Source of the DNA: Lepus europaeus
Lineage: Eukaryota > Chordata > Mammalia > Lagomorpha > Leporidae
Assembly (NCBI RefSeq): GCF_033115175.1
Contig: NC_084842.1
Span: 33,129,549 to 33,193,548, forward strand
DNA: 64,000 nucleotides
Direction: 5' to 3'
Part shown: positions 33,420-45,810 of the stretch, piece after piece
How the letters are laid out: each line of letters starts with the position of its first letter
How positions within the stretch are numbered: position 1 is the first letter of the stretch
Program-made: the position numbers and the translations under genes
Notes under the pieces: model-generated
What the model was told of the DNA's origin: nothing
What the model saw: only the letters and a program-made list of their open reading frames with translations
Database searches by the model: none

Positions 33420-33790
33420 TTCATTCCCCTACTATCACAAACTTACTCAGATATATCCCTGCTTGGAATTGGAGACTAGATTTTCCTAGAATATAACAGC
33501 AAAGATGGAATTATAAAATAATAAGCTATCAGCACTTGTAAACCCACTATTATATAGTTCCTCCTAGCAAGGCTGTACAAGTCTGTAAGCTGCAGATGTA
33601 GATACCATTCCTCCATGTTCTTATAAACAAGTGAATGGGTCTCTCATTTTACGACTTCAATGGGCATTCGCAGTATTTTATCTTTGTTTTATTTCACATT
33701 TGTCTGATTACTAAGGAGGCTAAACAGCCTTACATATAATTTTTTAGTCATTTTGTGCCATTTATGTCTTTGGTCAGTTGACTAAAACCA
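33420..33790 (-). mobile_element. Possible old L1 3' fragment
   Basis: CACATTTGTCTGATTACTAAGG near 33700 resembles antisense old L1 3' sequence. The rest is poorly conserved. Confidence 0.4.
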
Positions 33791-34884
33791 GGGTTGTTAG
33801 GTAAAAATAAAAAGTAACTATACTTTTTTCTCAGCAAGCTCTTTCCACTTTTGAACTTTTCATATTCATTACTGTAAAAAACAATACATCTGATATTTCT
33901 TCTTACTCTTCCAGGTATTAACAAGAACTCTTCTTTTTTTGTGGTGTAAATATCCTTTCAGCCTAATATATAAACACCACTCTCTGACCTAATTTAAAAC
34001 TCTTCTCCTTCTCAAGTAAGTTGGAAGGCCAAATTATTATTTCTTCTCCTAGAGATTTCTCGGTGATGTCTGTCACTGGGGTCTGACACTTGCAGATCCT
34101 ATCAGAGACACAATGCCCTTTTGAGAGCATGAACACACTCCTACTTAGCCCCTCTTTTCCAGCAAACTACTTAACATTGACTCTGTTGCTAGAACAACTA
34201 TTCAATTGGGTGCTTTTGATGCAGTTTCTTTGAAAATCCCTTTCTCTGAAAGTCCTTCAATTCTAACACCTCCCTAAATGTTCTAGGTCTGGCCCACTAA
34301 AAATACACACTTTCACCTCCATCATCAGTGAGTAAGCAAAAGGCCCCCACAATAACCATCTTTCTTCTTGCTCTACCAGCAATTATAAAGCTGCTAGATG
34401 TTCTCACTCCTGAGTCAGGTGCCATAAATGTCAACATGACTACAGAAGCCTAGTGCATACATGTTAGTACTCCCAAGTGCTTTTCCAAAAGCTCTCCTCA
34501 CCTGGCTTAAAGAGAAGGGGTTCCCAACCTTCCTAAAAACCTTGGTCCCAGGAAATTCCCATTCAGAACTTTCCCCTGATGAATTCTCAGTCTTATTTTA
34601 TATACCTGGATGTAGGTGATAGTCTAAGGGTACAGAAAGAGTTTGGGAACAGCCTTTTTGTAATTTGTGGATAATCTAAAGTAGAATTTTAACATATGGT
34701 AGCTAACATGACTTGGCATCTATGAAATCTCATCTCTATTTTGGTGCTTTGGCTAAAACTATAAGAACAATAAATTTATTTTATTAAGCCCTTAAATATG
34801 ATGCTAAATGTTTGCAATATAAAATATTTAAACATGCAAATACTTAATTATCTTACAAGCTCCTACACTTTGGTAGTTGTCTTC
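33790..34884. other. Unassigned sequence
   Basis: Slightly more GC-rich and CT-rich than its surroundings; no exon or repeat could be assigned. Confidence 0.35.
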
Positions 34885-35159
34885 ATATTCTTTGTATTCA
34901 TTCTTCCATTTACTAAAGGCATATTAACTGCTGTGAACTGGGCACTATTCTATGATTTAGAATCACAGTAGAAAATCAAGCTGAAAGTCCCCATCCTCAT
35001 GGAACTTAAGTTCTAACAAGGGAAAGAGGCATAAATAAACAAATGGTTCACAAAAACAGTATAGTACAACTGACATGAATTAGGGCTGTAGAAAGTATGG
35101 TTAGAAACAGGTAATGAGCTGAAACTTAAGCAGAAGTTTCACAAAAGTGGCAGAGTCAG
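34885..35159 (-). mobile_element. L2 LINE 3' fragment, left part (split by L1)
   Basis: GGGCACTATTCTATGATT, CCCCATCCTCATGGAACTTA and TTCTAACAAGGG follow the antisense L2 3' order. It resumes at 35703 after the nested L1. Confidence 0.65.
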
Positions 35160-35685
35160 ATGTCCATCAACTGTTGACTGTATAAATAAATTATGGTATA
35201 TATACACTATGGAATGCTAGTCATCCATAAAAAATGAAATCCTATATTTTGCAACAAGATGAATGTAACTGGAAACCATTATACTTAATGAAATAAGCAA
35301 GTCCCCAAAAGACAGATATCGTATGTTTTCCATGAAAATAACTGATAGAGCACCTGAAATGTAATGTAATGTATGGAGTGAAATAGACATTTGAAATTCA
35401 GTGATGGTTTATAGCCCTTATCTCATCCATTGAGGAAGTGTTTTTTTTTTCTCTCTCTTCATACTATTTGTTGAACTTTTTTACTTAGAGTAGGGTTAAC
35501 TATATGATCATTAAGAATACTGAAAATAGATCTTTGTAAAAATTAAGAGTGGGAATGCAACAGGCAGGGGGCAAGAGTTGGAACATGGGCAGGATGGAGG
35601 GTAGGGGGTAAGTGTCACTATGTTCCTAAATCTGTATATATGAAATATATGAAACTTGTATAACTTAAATAAAATTTAGGGAAAA
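35160..35685 (+). mobile_element. 5'-truncated L1 (ORF2 end + 3' UTR) nested in L2
   Basis: Begins at GATGTCCATCAAC, then the ORF2 terminal block TATGGAATGCTAGTCATCC, a G-rich tract (35572-35612), AAATAAAATTTAGGG and a short A-tail. A 17-bp imperfect target duplication starts AAAAGTG at 35143 and 35686 (3 mismatches), dating it as fairly old. Confidence 0.88.
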
Positions 35686-35702
35686 AAAAGTGAGAGAGTG
35701 AG

Positions 35703-35800
35703 TTATACATATATAGATAAAGCAAAACAGCAAAGGAAGAACAAATGCACAGGCCCTGCAGAGAGTGTGTCCCTATGTTCTAGGAAGAACAAGAAGACCA
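35703..35800 (-). mobile_element. L2 LINE 3' fragment, right part
   Basis: GAACAAATGCACAGGCCCTG and the following ATGTTCTAGGAAGAACAAG block continue the antisense L2 interrupted by the L1. Confidence 0.6.
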
Positions 35801-36156
35801 ATGTGCCTTTGACAATAAATGGTAAAGATGGTTGTGCCTTAAGTTCCTGAGTTATCACCTCTATTTTATTATCCATTTTCTTGATGATAAAATGCACATC
35901 TCAATTTACACCTGGAGAGCAAAATGACAAACACTCTTCTTAGAGATTGTTTTATTGTCTACCAGGCATTTATTTGAGCAAGCTTCTTTAGAACCTGGTA
36001 GGATTTCCCCTTTTCAATGCCTCATCTCTCGAAAACTCTGAAACAATAAATATTAAAAAAAGACATTCAAAATATGATTGTGTGAATTACCCAAATTAAA
36101 GATGAAATTTTACCAGAATAGTTCTGATCAAGTTGCTTAAATACAAATGACTGCAT
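35800..36156. other. Unassigned sequence
   Basis: Nothing recognised. Confidence 0.35.
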
Positions 36157-36512
36157 TTTTAAAGATTTATATATACATACATACATATATACATACACAC
36201 ACATATATATAAATGCAGAGAGAGAGAGGAACAGATAGACCAACAGAAATCTTCCACCCTCTACTTCACTGCCCAAATGCCCAAAATAATGACAGCTGGG
36301 CTAGGCCAAAGTCTGGAGCCCAGAACTCCACACAGCTGTCCCACGTGAGTAGCTGAGACCCATGTCCTTGAGCCATCACTTGCTGCCTTCCGTGAGATGC
36401 ATTAGCAGGAAGTTGGATTGGAAGTGGAGTAGCTGTAACACAAACCAGGCACTCCAATCCAGGATGTGGGCGTCCCATGCTAGGACCTAACCACTATGTC
36501 AAACACTTGCCC
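36157..36512 (-). mobile_element. CSINE, old copy with expanded tail
   Basis: Complemented tail carrying an AT/AC microsatellite (36169-36211), then ATCTTCCACCCTCTACTTCAC and a diverged head ending AAACACTTGCCCAT. Confidence 0.82.
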
Positions 36513-36734
36513 ATATATGACTATATTCAAATAAGAGGTTATAAACCATAGGATTTGGATTGTCTCTGATAATTAACTCTTTAACTTTATGCAGGTGTGC
36601 TTGTAAATTGTTATAAAAAGATGAAAAAAATTGTTAGCAAGAGGTCATAGTCATTTTGGGAGAAAACAAATCTCATTTAACAGAATTACAGAAACGCTGT
36701 GCTAAAAGTATAGGGAAAAAAATGTGTTCTTTCA

Positions 36735-37215
36735 CCTTTTTTCCACTGAAGAGATTAGGTCTCTGTCCCTTCCCTTTTACTTTGGGCAGGTTTGTGACTG
36801 CTTTGACCTATAGGTTACAGAAGAAGTGATACTATATATCTTCCTAGGCAAGATCCTTAAAGGCATACAGCTTGCCTCTGGCTTGGTGGAAATGTTTGCT
36901 CTCTAGGTGTTCTCTCTCAGAAAACAGTGCCTTGAAGCCAGCAGCCATGCTGTGGGCATCCCAAGCATTGTGGAGAAAGAGTAAGTGCTCTGGCTGATAG
37001 TTCCAGCCCAAGAACTTCACTTGTAGGTGAAGAAACCTCCAGATGACTCAGTACTGAGTCAACTTCAGCCATTCGAGGCTTCTCAGGTGAGGTCTCAGAC
37101 ATGGGCAGAGAAAAATCATTTTTTTTTCTTGTTCCAGAAGGTCTAAGCACAATGAAATGGTTGACATTTTACATCACTGAGTTTTGTGTGGTTTGCTATT
37201 TGTCAATAGATACAT
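36735..37215 (+). mobile_element. Possible MaLR-type LTR
   Basis: GCAGCCATGCTGTGGGCATC, TTCCAGCCCAAGAACTTC, ACATCACTGAGTTTTGTGTGG and TTGCTATTTGTCAATAGATA resemble the order of conserved blocks of an MLT1-like LTR. The family call is tentative. Confidence 0.45.
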
Positions 37216-37219
37216 GGAA

Positions 37220-40200
37220 TGTACAATGATCATATAATTTAGTATTTTAATATGGCTTTTATTTCAAATATTGAGTAACTTTAACTTGTCAAGATCTTTT
37301 GGATCATTCGATATTGGGCTAAAATTCACTTTTGCTATATGTAGTTCTTATACCATTTATTCTGCCTGGGAAAATTGGGAAAGGTTTCACAGCGAAGGCA
37401 ACATTTGTCAATATTATTGAAAAATGACCTGATCCATTTCATGTGCTCTCTGTTCCACTGTTCAGAACAAATAATCCCAAAGTCTTCAATGATTTGAAAA
37501 ACAACTCAAAATCACTTCTTAGTTGTAAATTACTTGATCTTCAGTTTTATCATCTGCTTGCACTTGGTACAAATTCTGTGTGACTATAGTGGTAATTCTG
37601 CAAGGCAAGTCAGTCAGTAGTATGACAGCAGATTTTAGGAAAAGGAAATCTGCCTTCTCTTGTCCCTACAAAGGACAACAGGGAAGGTGAGAGGGATTCA
37701 TATGCAAGGATTCTAATACCTTTTCATCTTTCTATTATCACTGTCTGTGCCAGATCCTCAACGTAGGGGTACAATTTAATCTTCACATCTGCAAAAGAAG
37801 AGGACATTTCTTTTCTTTTTGCTAGCCTAATTTTTAAAAATCGCTTAATTGGGCCCAGAGGCTATACAACAGGAGTATATAGAGCTTTGAAAAAATAAAA
37901 TCAAGGAGTGAATCAGCACATTCTATGTACTTTTAACTTTTATGAAGACAAGTGTTAAGGACACTGAAGCATTATTATTATGGGCGATTCGTCGCCAACA
38001 GCATAATATCAGAAAGAAAAGAAAGGGGAAAAGCCACTCAGCATTACACACAAGCAGCTTACTGTCAGTTCTTAACAATAAAAATTTGAAATAGAGGACA
38101 GTGAATGCTATATTCAGGCATTATTCATCTATTATCTCTATGTAGATTTCACATTAATCTATTTAGTATAAATATGTTTCACTTGTCACTTTTCTTCTGA
38201 GTATTGCTACTTTTTTTTTCCCTAGCTCCAGCTTTCTCAGCAGAAAACTCTCAGGTACTAGATTTTCTGGTAAATTCAAATCCCATAAGATATCTCTTGC
38301 TACAATATTACCACTAATTTTCTCCTTTCAATTAAAGGTCATAGTTTGTTCAAAAGAGCAAAAAGAACTGGAAGAAGCATATTGACATTGTGTAAATGAG
38401 TGCTGAACATCAAGGGGTATATAGTTAATGAACAAAAGATCATTGCTGAGTGTCTAACTGCAGCATTAAGGCTTGGTATTGAATTCACAAAAAGGTTCTG
38501 TGAGAGGACAAACAGTGAGCCAGGCAAGAGGGATTTTTGGTTAGGTTTATATTCTAATAGTCTATGTTTGCATTTTCCATGAAGAGGAGAGAAAATATAT
38601 TTTATATTTTAAATTTCTGTGTTTAACTCCTCATCAGAATGTAACTTCGGTGTTTGCTAACAGCATACAGATCTGCTTGTTAAAAAAAAAAAAACCACTG
38701 GTTGTTATTTACTTTATAAAGGATTTACAAAACACAGAAATATTACTTTTAATGCAACTTTTTAATTTTAATTCCTTATAGGATTTGATTGTGAACACTC
38801 AGTTATACATTAATACCACCACTTCACTATAATAATCAATTAAAATAAATTTTGGTGTTACATGGAAAATGAATCATTTGTTGAGGTTTCATGTTTTAAA
38901 TTTCCCAAAATTGCATGTTTAAATATATGTTTATATTATATGTTTAGTAATGATGTATTTAAAACAGAAAAGATATAGATTCTACAGCTGTACTAATAAA
39001 CTCAAAGATGAAAAATGTGTATGAACTATGTGTTGTAAAAAATTATGACTATTTCATAAAGGCTACAAGAACAATTTTGTTATATGATCATTCAAAGTTC
39101 ATTTGATTTCTATGGATCACTTTCCTTATTTATAAAAATTAAGGTTTAAAGTAATATGCTTTTATCTCTGAGTTTCTATTGTAAAAGTGAATTCTTTGTC
39201 TAACAATCAGAGTGAATTTGTTTAGCAGCTAACAAATTCAATCTTTTTATTGACAAATTAACTTAGGGAATGTACAAATATATGATACAACCTCTATTCT
39301 TAGAAAGAGTCTTTTACTGCAGGAATGAACTCTAATACACAGGAAAGGATTTAAGACAACATGAAATGAGGACAAATGTGTGATATAACAGCTATAAAAT
39401 CTGTAAAAGTTCTTGAGCAAAAAGGATCCCAGAGCTAAATATTTGGGAAGCTTTTCTAGAAGAAGTTTTCCCATATGACAGTTCAGGATATTGACTGTTT
39501 TCAATTAACCATCTCATCGTTAAGTGTTCACCTAAACAAACACTGTAAAGATTTTTTAAATTATTTTATAAAGTTTATTCTTTATTTTACTTGCTTATTT
39601 ATTATTTATTTGTTTTATTTACTTTTTGTAATTTTAGGAAGTGTTCATTGACATAGAATTAAGCAATTTCCTATGAAAATGTAATTTTTGTTAACAAAAC
39701 TTTTGAAATGAACAATTCACAAAACATAGAATAATTATTAATGAATGAAACAGTAGCGCAGATAAACTTGCATGACATAAAGATCAAAGAGAATAACCTC
39801 ACTCTTATTTGTTGGCTTTGCACACTCAAATTCAGAAGTAAATTAGCTAAGAAAAAGGGTTTATCACTAAAAGAATGAAAAGGAATGCCAAGGCAGAGCT
39901 ATGCACATTGGTGAAGGAATAATAAAAGGTTTTCTAGACAGAGTTCAAATTTTTAATAATGGGTCAGCAGACATAATGTGGCCCTTAATGTGTAAAAGAA
40001 AGAAAATTAGATAATAACTTATTATATGATTAATAGGAGCAAAAACACAGAGTGCAGTGTTTTATACAATAATGGAAACATATCAGAAAGGGCTTTCCAT
40101 CCACCTGCAAAGATTCACGGAGAAGAGATCTTATACTGGAGGGGTGAATCTGGAGTAAACTCTGGAAATTAAAAGGAAAGCATCTGTATTGGTTGGAACT

Positions 40201-41427
40201 ACATAGATAATATTCACAATAGTTGAAATGAGAAAGAGAAATTTTCACAAGTGATTACCAGTTGACTTTTCAGGGGTAAAAACACAAGTTCAGTACACAT
40301 TTAATAAATGCATACTCCTTAGGTGATTTTTATTTTCCAAGTACTAGTTAATGTCCTACAGGAACAGAGTACAAGGAATGTAATTATGAAACGAATCTTG
40401 AAAACAAAGTGAGGAAATGCTAACTATATCACAAATGCAAGGAACATTAATTTTAAAAGTCATTTAATAAAATATGAATATTACTTATTTACACATGTGT
40501 TCTTGAAGGTAAAAAAAGAAAGTAGTTAAAAGAGCTAGATATGTTCATAATAAAGAGTAACTATAAAATATTCAGATTTTCTTTAGTGCTTTTAGGAAGA
40601 AATGGAAGAAAAACAATTATGCAAAACTGTGCACCAAATTTTGTTTTGTCATTTCTCAACATCATCTCAGTAATAAGAGTTGGATAAACTTGCAGTCATG
40701 AGTAAATAAGAATCAGATTCAAATTAGAAAAGACAAATCCAGTGAACTATTTATGACTATTTATAAACTGTGAGGCATTAACAAATTTAGAAAAATGGAG
40801 AAAATATGAACAAATTCAATAAATGGTGTAACTAATAAGGTAATTGAAATATGAATATTTCACCTTGAGAATAAATGTGTATTGTACAATAAAAGCATGT
40901 CAAGGAAAAGACAAAATAGAGTAAACCTCCAAATTAAGTATTAAACATACTTGTGCATTAATAAAATGAGATTTTTGTGTTTATGGCTTTTGTTTTTATT
41001 TTTGTTTTTTCCTACTTTCCCTGACTTAATAAACATGAAATGCCTGGCTTGCAGATATTAACTTGCCTTGCTAACAGAATGTATTCAAACCATCATTGGA
41101 AGTGAATAGTTAATATCACTGTTATTAATTCATTCACATGAAAGGATAGAAAAGCAAAATATCAAAGGAGCACTGGGAATGACTTTACTAATAGTGCAGA
41201 CCCTTTGGGCGAAAGAGCCTCAGAAGTGTACTTTAGTCAAAAAGACCATTAGACTGTAACTTTATTAACTTACAACATAGAACATGGCAATGGGTACCAG
41301 GAGGGCTTCTTTGAACACAAAGCAACAAGGGTACATTCTCTAAGCAAAAGACAGGTGGTTTGTTATCCATTACCCAACTGCTTTATCTCCAAAGGGAAGA
41401 AAATTATAACCTCCATGGTTTTCTGTG
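37220..41427. other. Repeat-poor unassigned stretch
   Basis: About 4.2 kb with no SINE, LINE or LTR that I can recognise, unlike the rest of the window. Several frames of 60-85 codons (for example at 38339-38582, 39247-39504 and 40030-40248) have no splice or domain support. Confidence 0.4.
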
Positions 41428-41645
41428 TTCACATTAAAATAATGCATACAATAGACATCAAACTTACTATATTTTCAAAAATCTCATGGATATGCATTTC
41501 TTTCATATCTAAGATTTAACCAATATAAGCAATATGAAACATATTAAAAAGGAATTTAGAATAATTTTATATAAACCAGTCATTATAATAATAATTGTAT
41601 TATAATTGTATTAATACATCTTTGTGTAAAATTTTCCACAAATAT
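41428..41645. repeat. Left arm of a large imperfect inverted repeat
   Basis: Reads TTCACATTAAAATAATGCAT at its outer end. The reverse complement is found at 42074-42290. The outer ~160 bases are about 90% identical (one 11-base insertion in this arm) and the inner ~55 bases about 75%. Confidence 0.88.
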
Positions 41646-41680
41646 ATCAATTTGTGTACAATTTTCCATAAATTCAACAC
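41621..41680 (+). repeat. 30-bp tandem duplication
   Basis: TTTGTGTAAAATTTTCCACA is repeated 30 bases later as TTTGTGTACAATTTTCCATA, at the inner edge of the inverted-repeat arm. Confidence 0.8.
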
Positions 41681-42073
41681 ATTCATTATTTTCAATGCTA
41701 TACTAAAGTAAAACTGTTCTGAAACACTGGCTCCAAAAAAAGTACTAAGACAGAGATTAAAAAGGATTAATTTAATTTGCTTTATTTTAAACAATGTGAT
41801 TTAAGCCAGAAGGAAAATCATAGCAAACTTTGGTTTCATTCTTCATAAAATATGAATTTTGTCATTAAAAGGAAAATTATTTAGTTTACTGAATTAAACA
41901 AAACTTAAGAATCTCAAAGTGAATATGTCCATTATATAGATCTACTAAAGAGCTAATGTGTGGTTGCCAAAATATATAATTTATTAAAAGATGTAATTTG
42001 GTCTAGTTACTCAAAGAAAGTTAAGATCCCTCTTCACCTCCATATAAATATATATGTACATATATATGCTTTT
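41646..42073. other. Spacer of the inverted repeat
   Basis: About 430 AT-rich bases without a coding frame or known transposon motif. Confidence 0.5.
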
Positions 42074-42290
42074 TTATTATTTTTTGTAAAATTTCACTCA
42101 AATATATATTAATAAGATTAGAATATGACTCTCATGATTATAATGACTGGTTTTATAAATAAAATTATTCTAAATTCCTTTTTAACATGTTTCATATTAT
42201 TTATTTTAGATATGAAAGAAATGCATATCCATGGGTTTTTAGAAAATGTAGTAAGTTTTATATCTATTGTATGCATTATTTTAATGTGAA
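42074..42290. repeat. Right arm of a large imperfect inverted repeat
   Basis: Complement of the left arm. The outer boundary is sharp: the match stops at 42290, and to the right is a (TA)n run (42292-42304). Confidence 0.88.
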
Positions 42291-42656
42291 TGCATATATA
42301 TATATGTCTTTAAAAATAAAAAGACCTAAACATACATGTTAAACACTGACAGACTCCCTCAAAACAGATCATCAAGTATATTTGTAAATGAGACACCAGA
42401 GTCTTGATTAACATTTCTATTTTAATTACTAGTTAAATTGTGCTATTTTAATTGTGAAAAATTAAAACTCAAAATTATTTTTAAAGATTGTACTATACAA
42501 AGAAGTAATTATCTTCACTGTATGACCAAAACCTTCCTGGTCATAAGCAATACCTAAGATTTGGGTTTCATGTCTTTTCTCCTCATTTGGAGAATATTTA
42601 GTTCTTTGGAACATCGGTAATAAAGAAAAATCATCTACTTTACCAATGTTTCAACT

Positions 42657-42873
42657 TTTTAAAAAGATTTATTTATTTATTTGAAAGGCAAAGTTATAGA
42701 GAGAGAGTGAGAGACAGACATCCAGGTAAGTGTCAGGGGCCCAAGTACTTGGGCTATTTTCTGCGTCTTTCCCAGCTAGATTTAAGAGGGGGGCCATGGC
42801 TTGAATCAGTGCTCATGGAGGATGCCAGCATTGCAGGTGGCAGCTTAATCCACTGCACCACAATGCCTGCCCT
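42657..42873 (-). mobile_element. CSINE with internal deletion
   Basis: Complemented tail TTTATTTATTTATTTGAAAG joins GGGGCCCAAGTACTTGGGC and a head ending CACCACAATGCCTGCCC. The segment before the body is missing. Confidence 0.85.
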
Positions 42874-42874
42874 A

Positions 42875-43416
42875 TGTTTCCGCATTAACCATGAGACACC
42901 AGACTCAAGAAAAGGAGCCAATTACCTGGATATTACTAAATATTTTCCAATTTCATGTAAACCAAGAGGTTGTACCTATTTAGTACTCAATTTAAATTAT
43001 ATTTCTAATGTATAGTGTCCTAAGGGTAAGATTACATATGAATTATATGTTGGGATTTTTGGACACTCACTTAAAAGTACCTAAATATCTCCCACTGTAA
43101 CATCTAAAACTGTATTTTACTGATATTTGAATTTTCTTATAATTAAAATGTAAATGGAATTCTGGGTAACTTTGTAGTTCAAAATTTTACTTTTTATCTA
43201 CATCTTAATTTTTTGAAACTCAATAATTGGCATACCATTGTAATATTAAAGCATTGTGTTTAAAGTATGCAATGTGTATTTGTGTTTTAAACCAGTTAAA
43301 ATATGCATATATTTTACATAAGTAAGTCTGATTTGTTTTGAGGTTTTGGCTCTAAGATTCAGAGATGAATGCTATGTTAAGGTGTTGAATATAACATCTT
43401 TAAAATAGTGATATAT
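42875..43416. other. Unassigned AT-rich sequence
   Basis: Nothing recognised. Confidence 0.35.
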
Positions 43417-43725
43417 GGCTGGCACTGTGATGTAGTGGGCTAAGCCTCCAGCTGCGGTGCCAGCATCCCACACAGACACTGGTTCATGTCTAGACTGCTC
43501 TCCTGATCCAGCTCTCTGTTTATGGCCTGGGAAAGCAGTGGAAGATGGCCCAATTGCTTGGGTCCCCTGATCCCACATGAGAGACCCAGAAGAACATCCC
43601 GGCTCCTAACTTCAGATTGGCTCAGCTCCTGTCATTGCAGTCATTTGGGGAGTGAATCAACAGAGAGAAGACCTTTCTCTCTGTCTCTCCTTCTCTCTGT
43701 AACTTTCTCTCAAATAAATGATGAT
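43417..43725 (+). mobile_element. CSINE, intermediate age
   Basis: Head GGCTGGCACTGTGATGTAG, body GATGGCCCAATTGCTTGGG and tail CAAATAAATGATG. Confidence 0.92.
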
Positions 43726-43729
43726 AATA

Positions 43730-45034
43730 TTATTAAGCTTTCAGGTAAACAATAAGATATACTTTACAGTTTGAGAGACAAGTGTACTTTATTTTCCTTA
43801 TATGGAAATATGTCAACAATGAATTTCAACAAAAGCTACTTGAACACAGCAACCTTAAAAAAATCTACTTAGTACAAGTATTAAAAAAATTTGCTTCACT
43901 CTTTTTAAATGAAATTCAAACATTTAAAGTTGAAAAGATCTACAAATGCACATATATACACATTCAAAACATGTATTTTGTTGTAAATGGATTTTAGTGA
44001 TCCATTTGGTAAGGAAAATTTTTTCCCAGCAGGTATTCCACAGATCTCAAAACTGTCTGAATATACAATAATAAAATTACTCAAGCTCATGTATTGTCTT
44101 TTTCTATTGTTTTTAGCATCTGCCATTCTTCCATGAAAGCAAAGTCATTAATTCTGTCAACTAATTATCATGGCAAGTTAACACAAACCAAATAGCTTGA
44201 GTAGAGAATCAAAGAAAACATATTTTGCCCATAGAAATAATCTTACCAGTTTACATTTTTCTTTAGACATCCCAGCCATTTTATTATCCCAATCTCTGAA
44301 AGTCATACTAAAGTCCAGTTGCATTACTGTGAACCATTCTGTATAAAATCACATTTTATGGAAAAATCAGTAATGTGAATATTTTAATATGCTAATTAAT
44401 CTGGGCCTCAAAGTTTGGGGATTTTCAAAACTATTTCTTATATTTATATAGTGAAAATACTCCTAAGTGTTTATTTTAATTCCTTTTGTGTTTTATTTCA
44501 GATATGTTTAAACTAGGAAAATGGATTGCAATAGAACAGATTCACTTGCTTTAGTAAACGTGACCAGGACTGTGTTTCAGTTCATTTTAAGCTATTACCA
44601 TGACAACTGTCTTTCTCACACAAATTAATGAGTAGTCTTACCAAATAAATTTTTAAACATTATTGTGATTTGGGTTGAGAAGTTTAGTACCAATGCACTT
44701 TTTAATTTTTAACAGATTCTACAAAGGTGGTAAAATTAGGTAAAGACTACGATTAACATCTGTTTTTGAAATCTTAAATTTACATATTAAGATTAAATAG
44801 AAGTTCAAATTTATCACTAAGAATATTTCTCAGATATAAAATAACATCCTTTAGTATATTATGTTTTTAATTACATATTTGAATGACAGGCTCTATACAT
44901 GTTTTTATATTCATAGCTTTCAATCTTTCTAGACAGAAATTTCCAGAACTTTAGGACAAATTCAAATCAAGAGCTTAATGTAACCTGCCTCAAGAGAGCT
45001 CTTCACTCTGCAGGTACACACCACCAAGAGTAAT
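43730..45034. other. Unassigned AT-rich sequence
   Basis: No repeat or exon recognised. Confidence 0.35.
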
Positions 45035-45298
45035 TGAAAACACTGTTCAGTCTACAAACATTTATTGAGTGCCATTTGCATGTCAGTTATTGTGTTAAAA
45101 GACTAAGCACTCAGTGATGAAAGGTATTCCAGAACTCAGAGATAGAAAACTACAATGCAGTGGGTAACACAGCCAAACAAATCAATCACATTTTAATATT
45201 GTTATAAAGGAATATGCTGAATGAAGTATGAACAGAGAGCAAAAGCACACAGGATGTGTTAATGGGTCTTTGAGGACTTTTCACAAAGGCTGGCAACT
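45035..45298 (-). mobile_element. L2-like fragment, left part
   Basis: ACAAACATTTATTGAGTGCC is the antisense L2 terminus. It appears to continue beyond the CSINE, around 45641-45810 (GGTTCAATACGGCTGGAGC). Confidence 0.55.
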
Positions 45299-45609
45299 TG
45301 GGGCCAGCTCCCTGGCTCACTAGGCTAATCCTCCTCCGTCTGCGGTGTCACCATCCCATATGGGCACTGGGTTCTAGTCCCAGTTGCTCCTCTTTCAGTC
45401 CAGCTCTCTGCTGTGGCCTGGGAGGGCAATGGAGAATGGCCCAAGTGCTTGGGCACCTGCACCCGCGTGGGAGACCAAGAGGAGGCTCCTGGCTTCGGGT
45501 CAGCATAGCTCTGGCCTTAGCGGCCATTTGGAGGGTGAGCCAACAGAAGGAAGACCTTTATCTCTGTCTCTCTCTCTCAATATCTAACTCTGTCAAAAAA
45601 AAAAAAAAA
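45299..45609 (+). mobile_element. CSINE, young, with a G-rich 3' addition
   Basis: Complete element. The target duplication GGCTGGCAACT lies at 45288-45298 and 45630-45640. Between the A-tail (ending about 45609) and the right duplication are about 20 bases, GCAGGGGGTGGGGGGGGCA-like, that do not belong to the SINE. Confidence 0.93.
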
Positions 45610-45810
45610 GCAGGGGGTGGGGGGGGCAGGGCTGGCAACTCAGCTGCCCTTAATCTTAATGGCTCACATAAAGGAAATAAAGCTAAGAATATGAAAATAT
45701 TTTTGTTTAGTGATTTTTTTTTCCTTTTTGGTAACTGCAGTTTTAAGAATAGGAAGACAATGGGATTGAACAGGTTCAATACGGCTGGAGCAGAAATTGA
45801 AAATTTTTAC

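Noticed and set aside
36917..37150. 77-codon minus-strand frame
   Set aside because: Lies within a MaLR-like LTR; no supporting signals.
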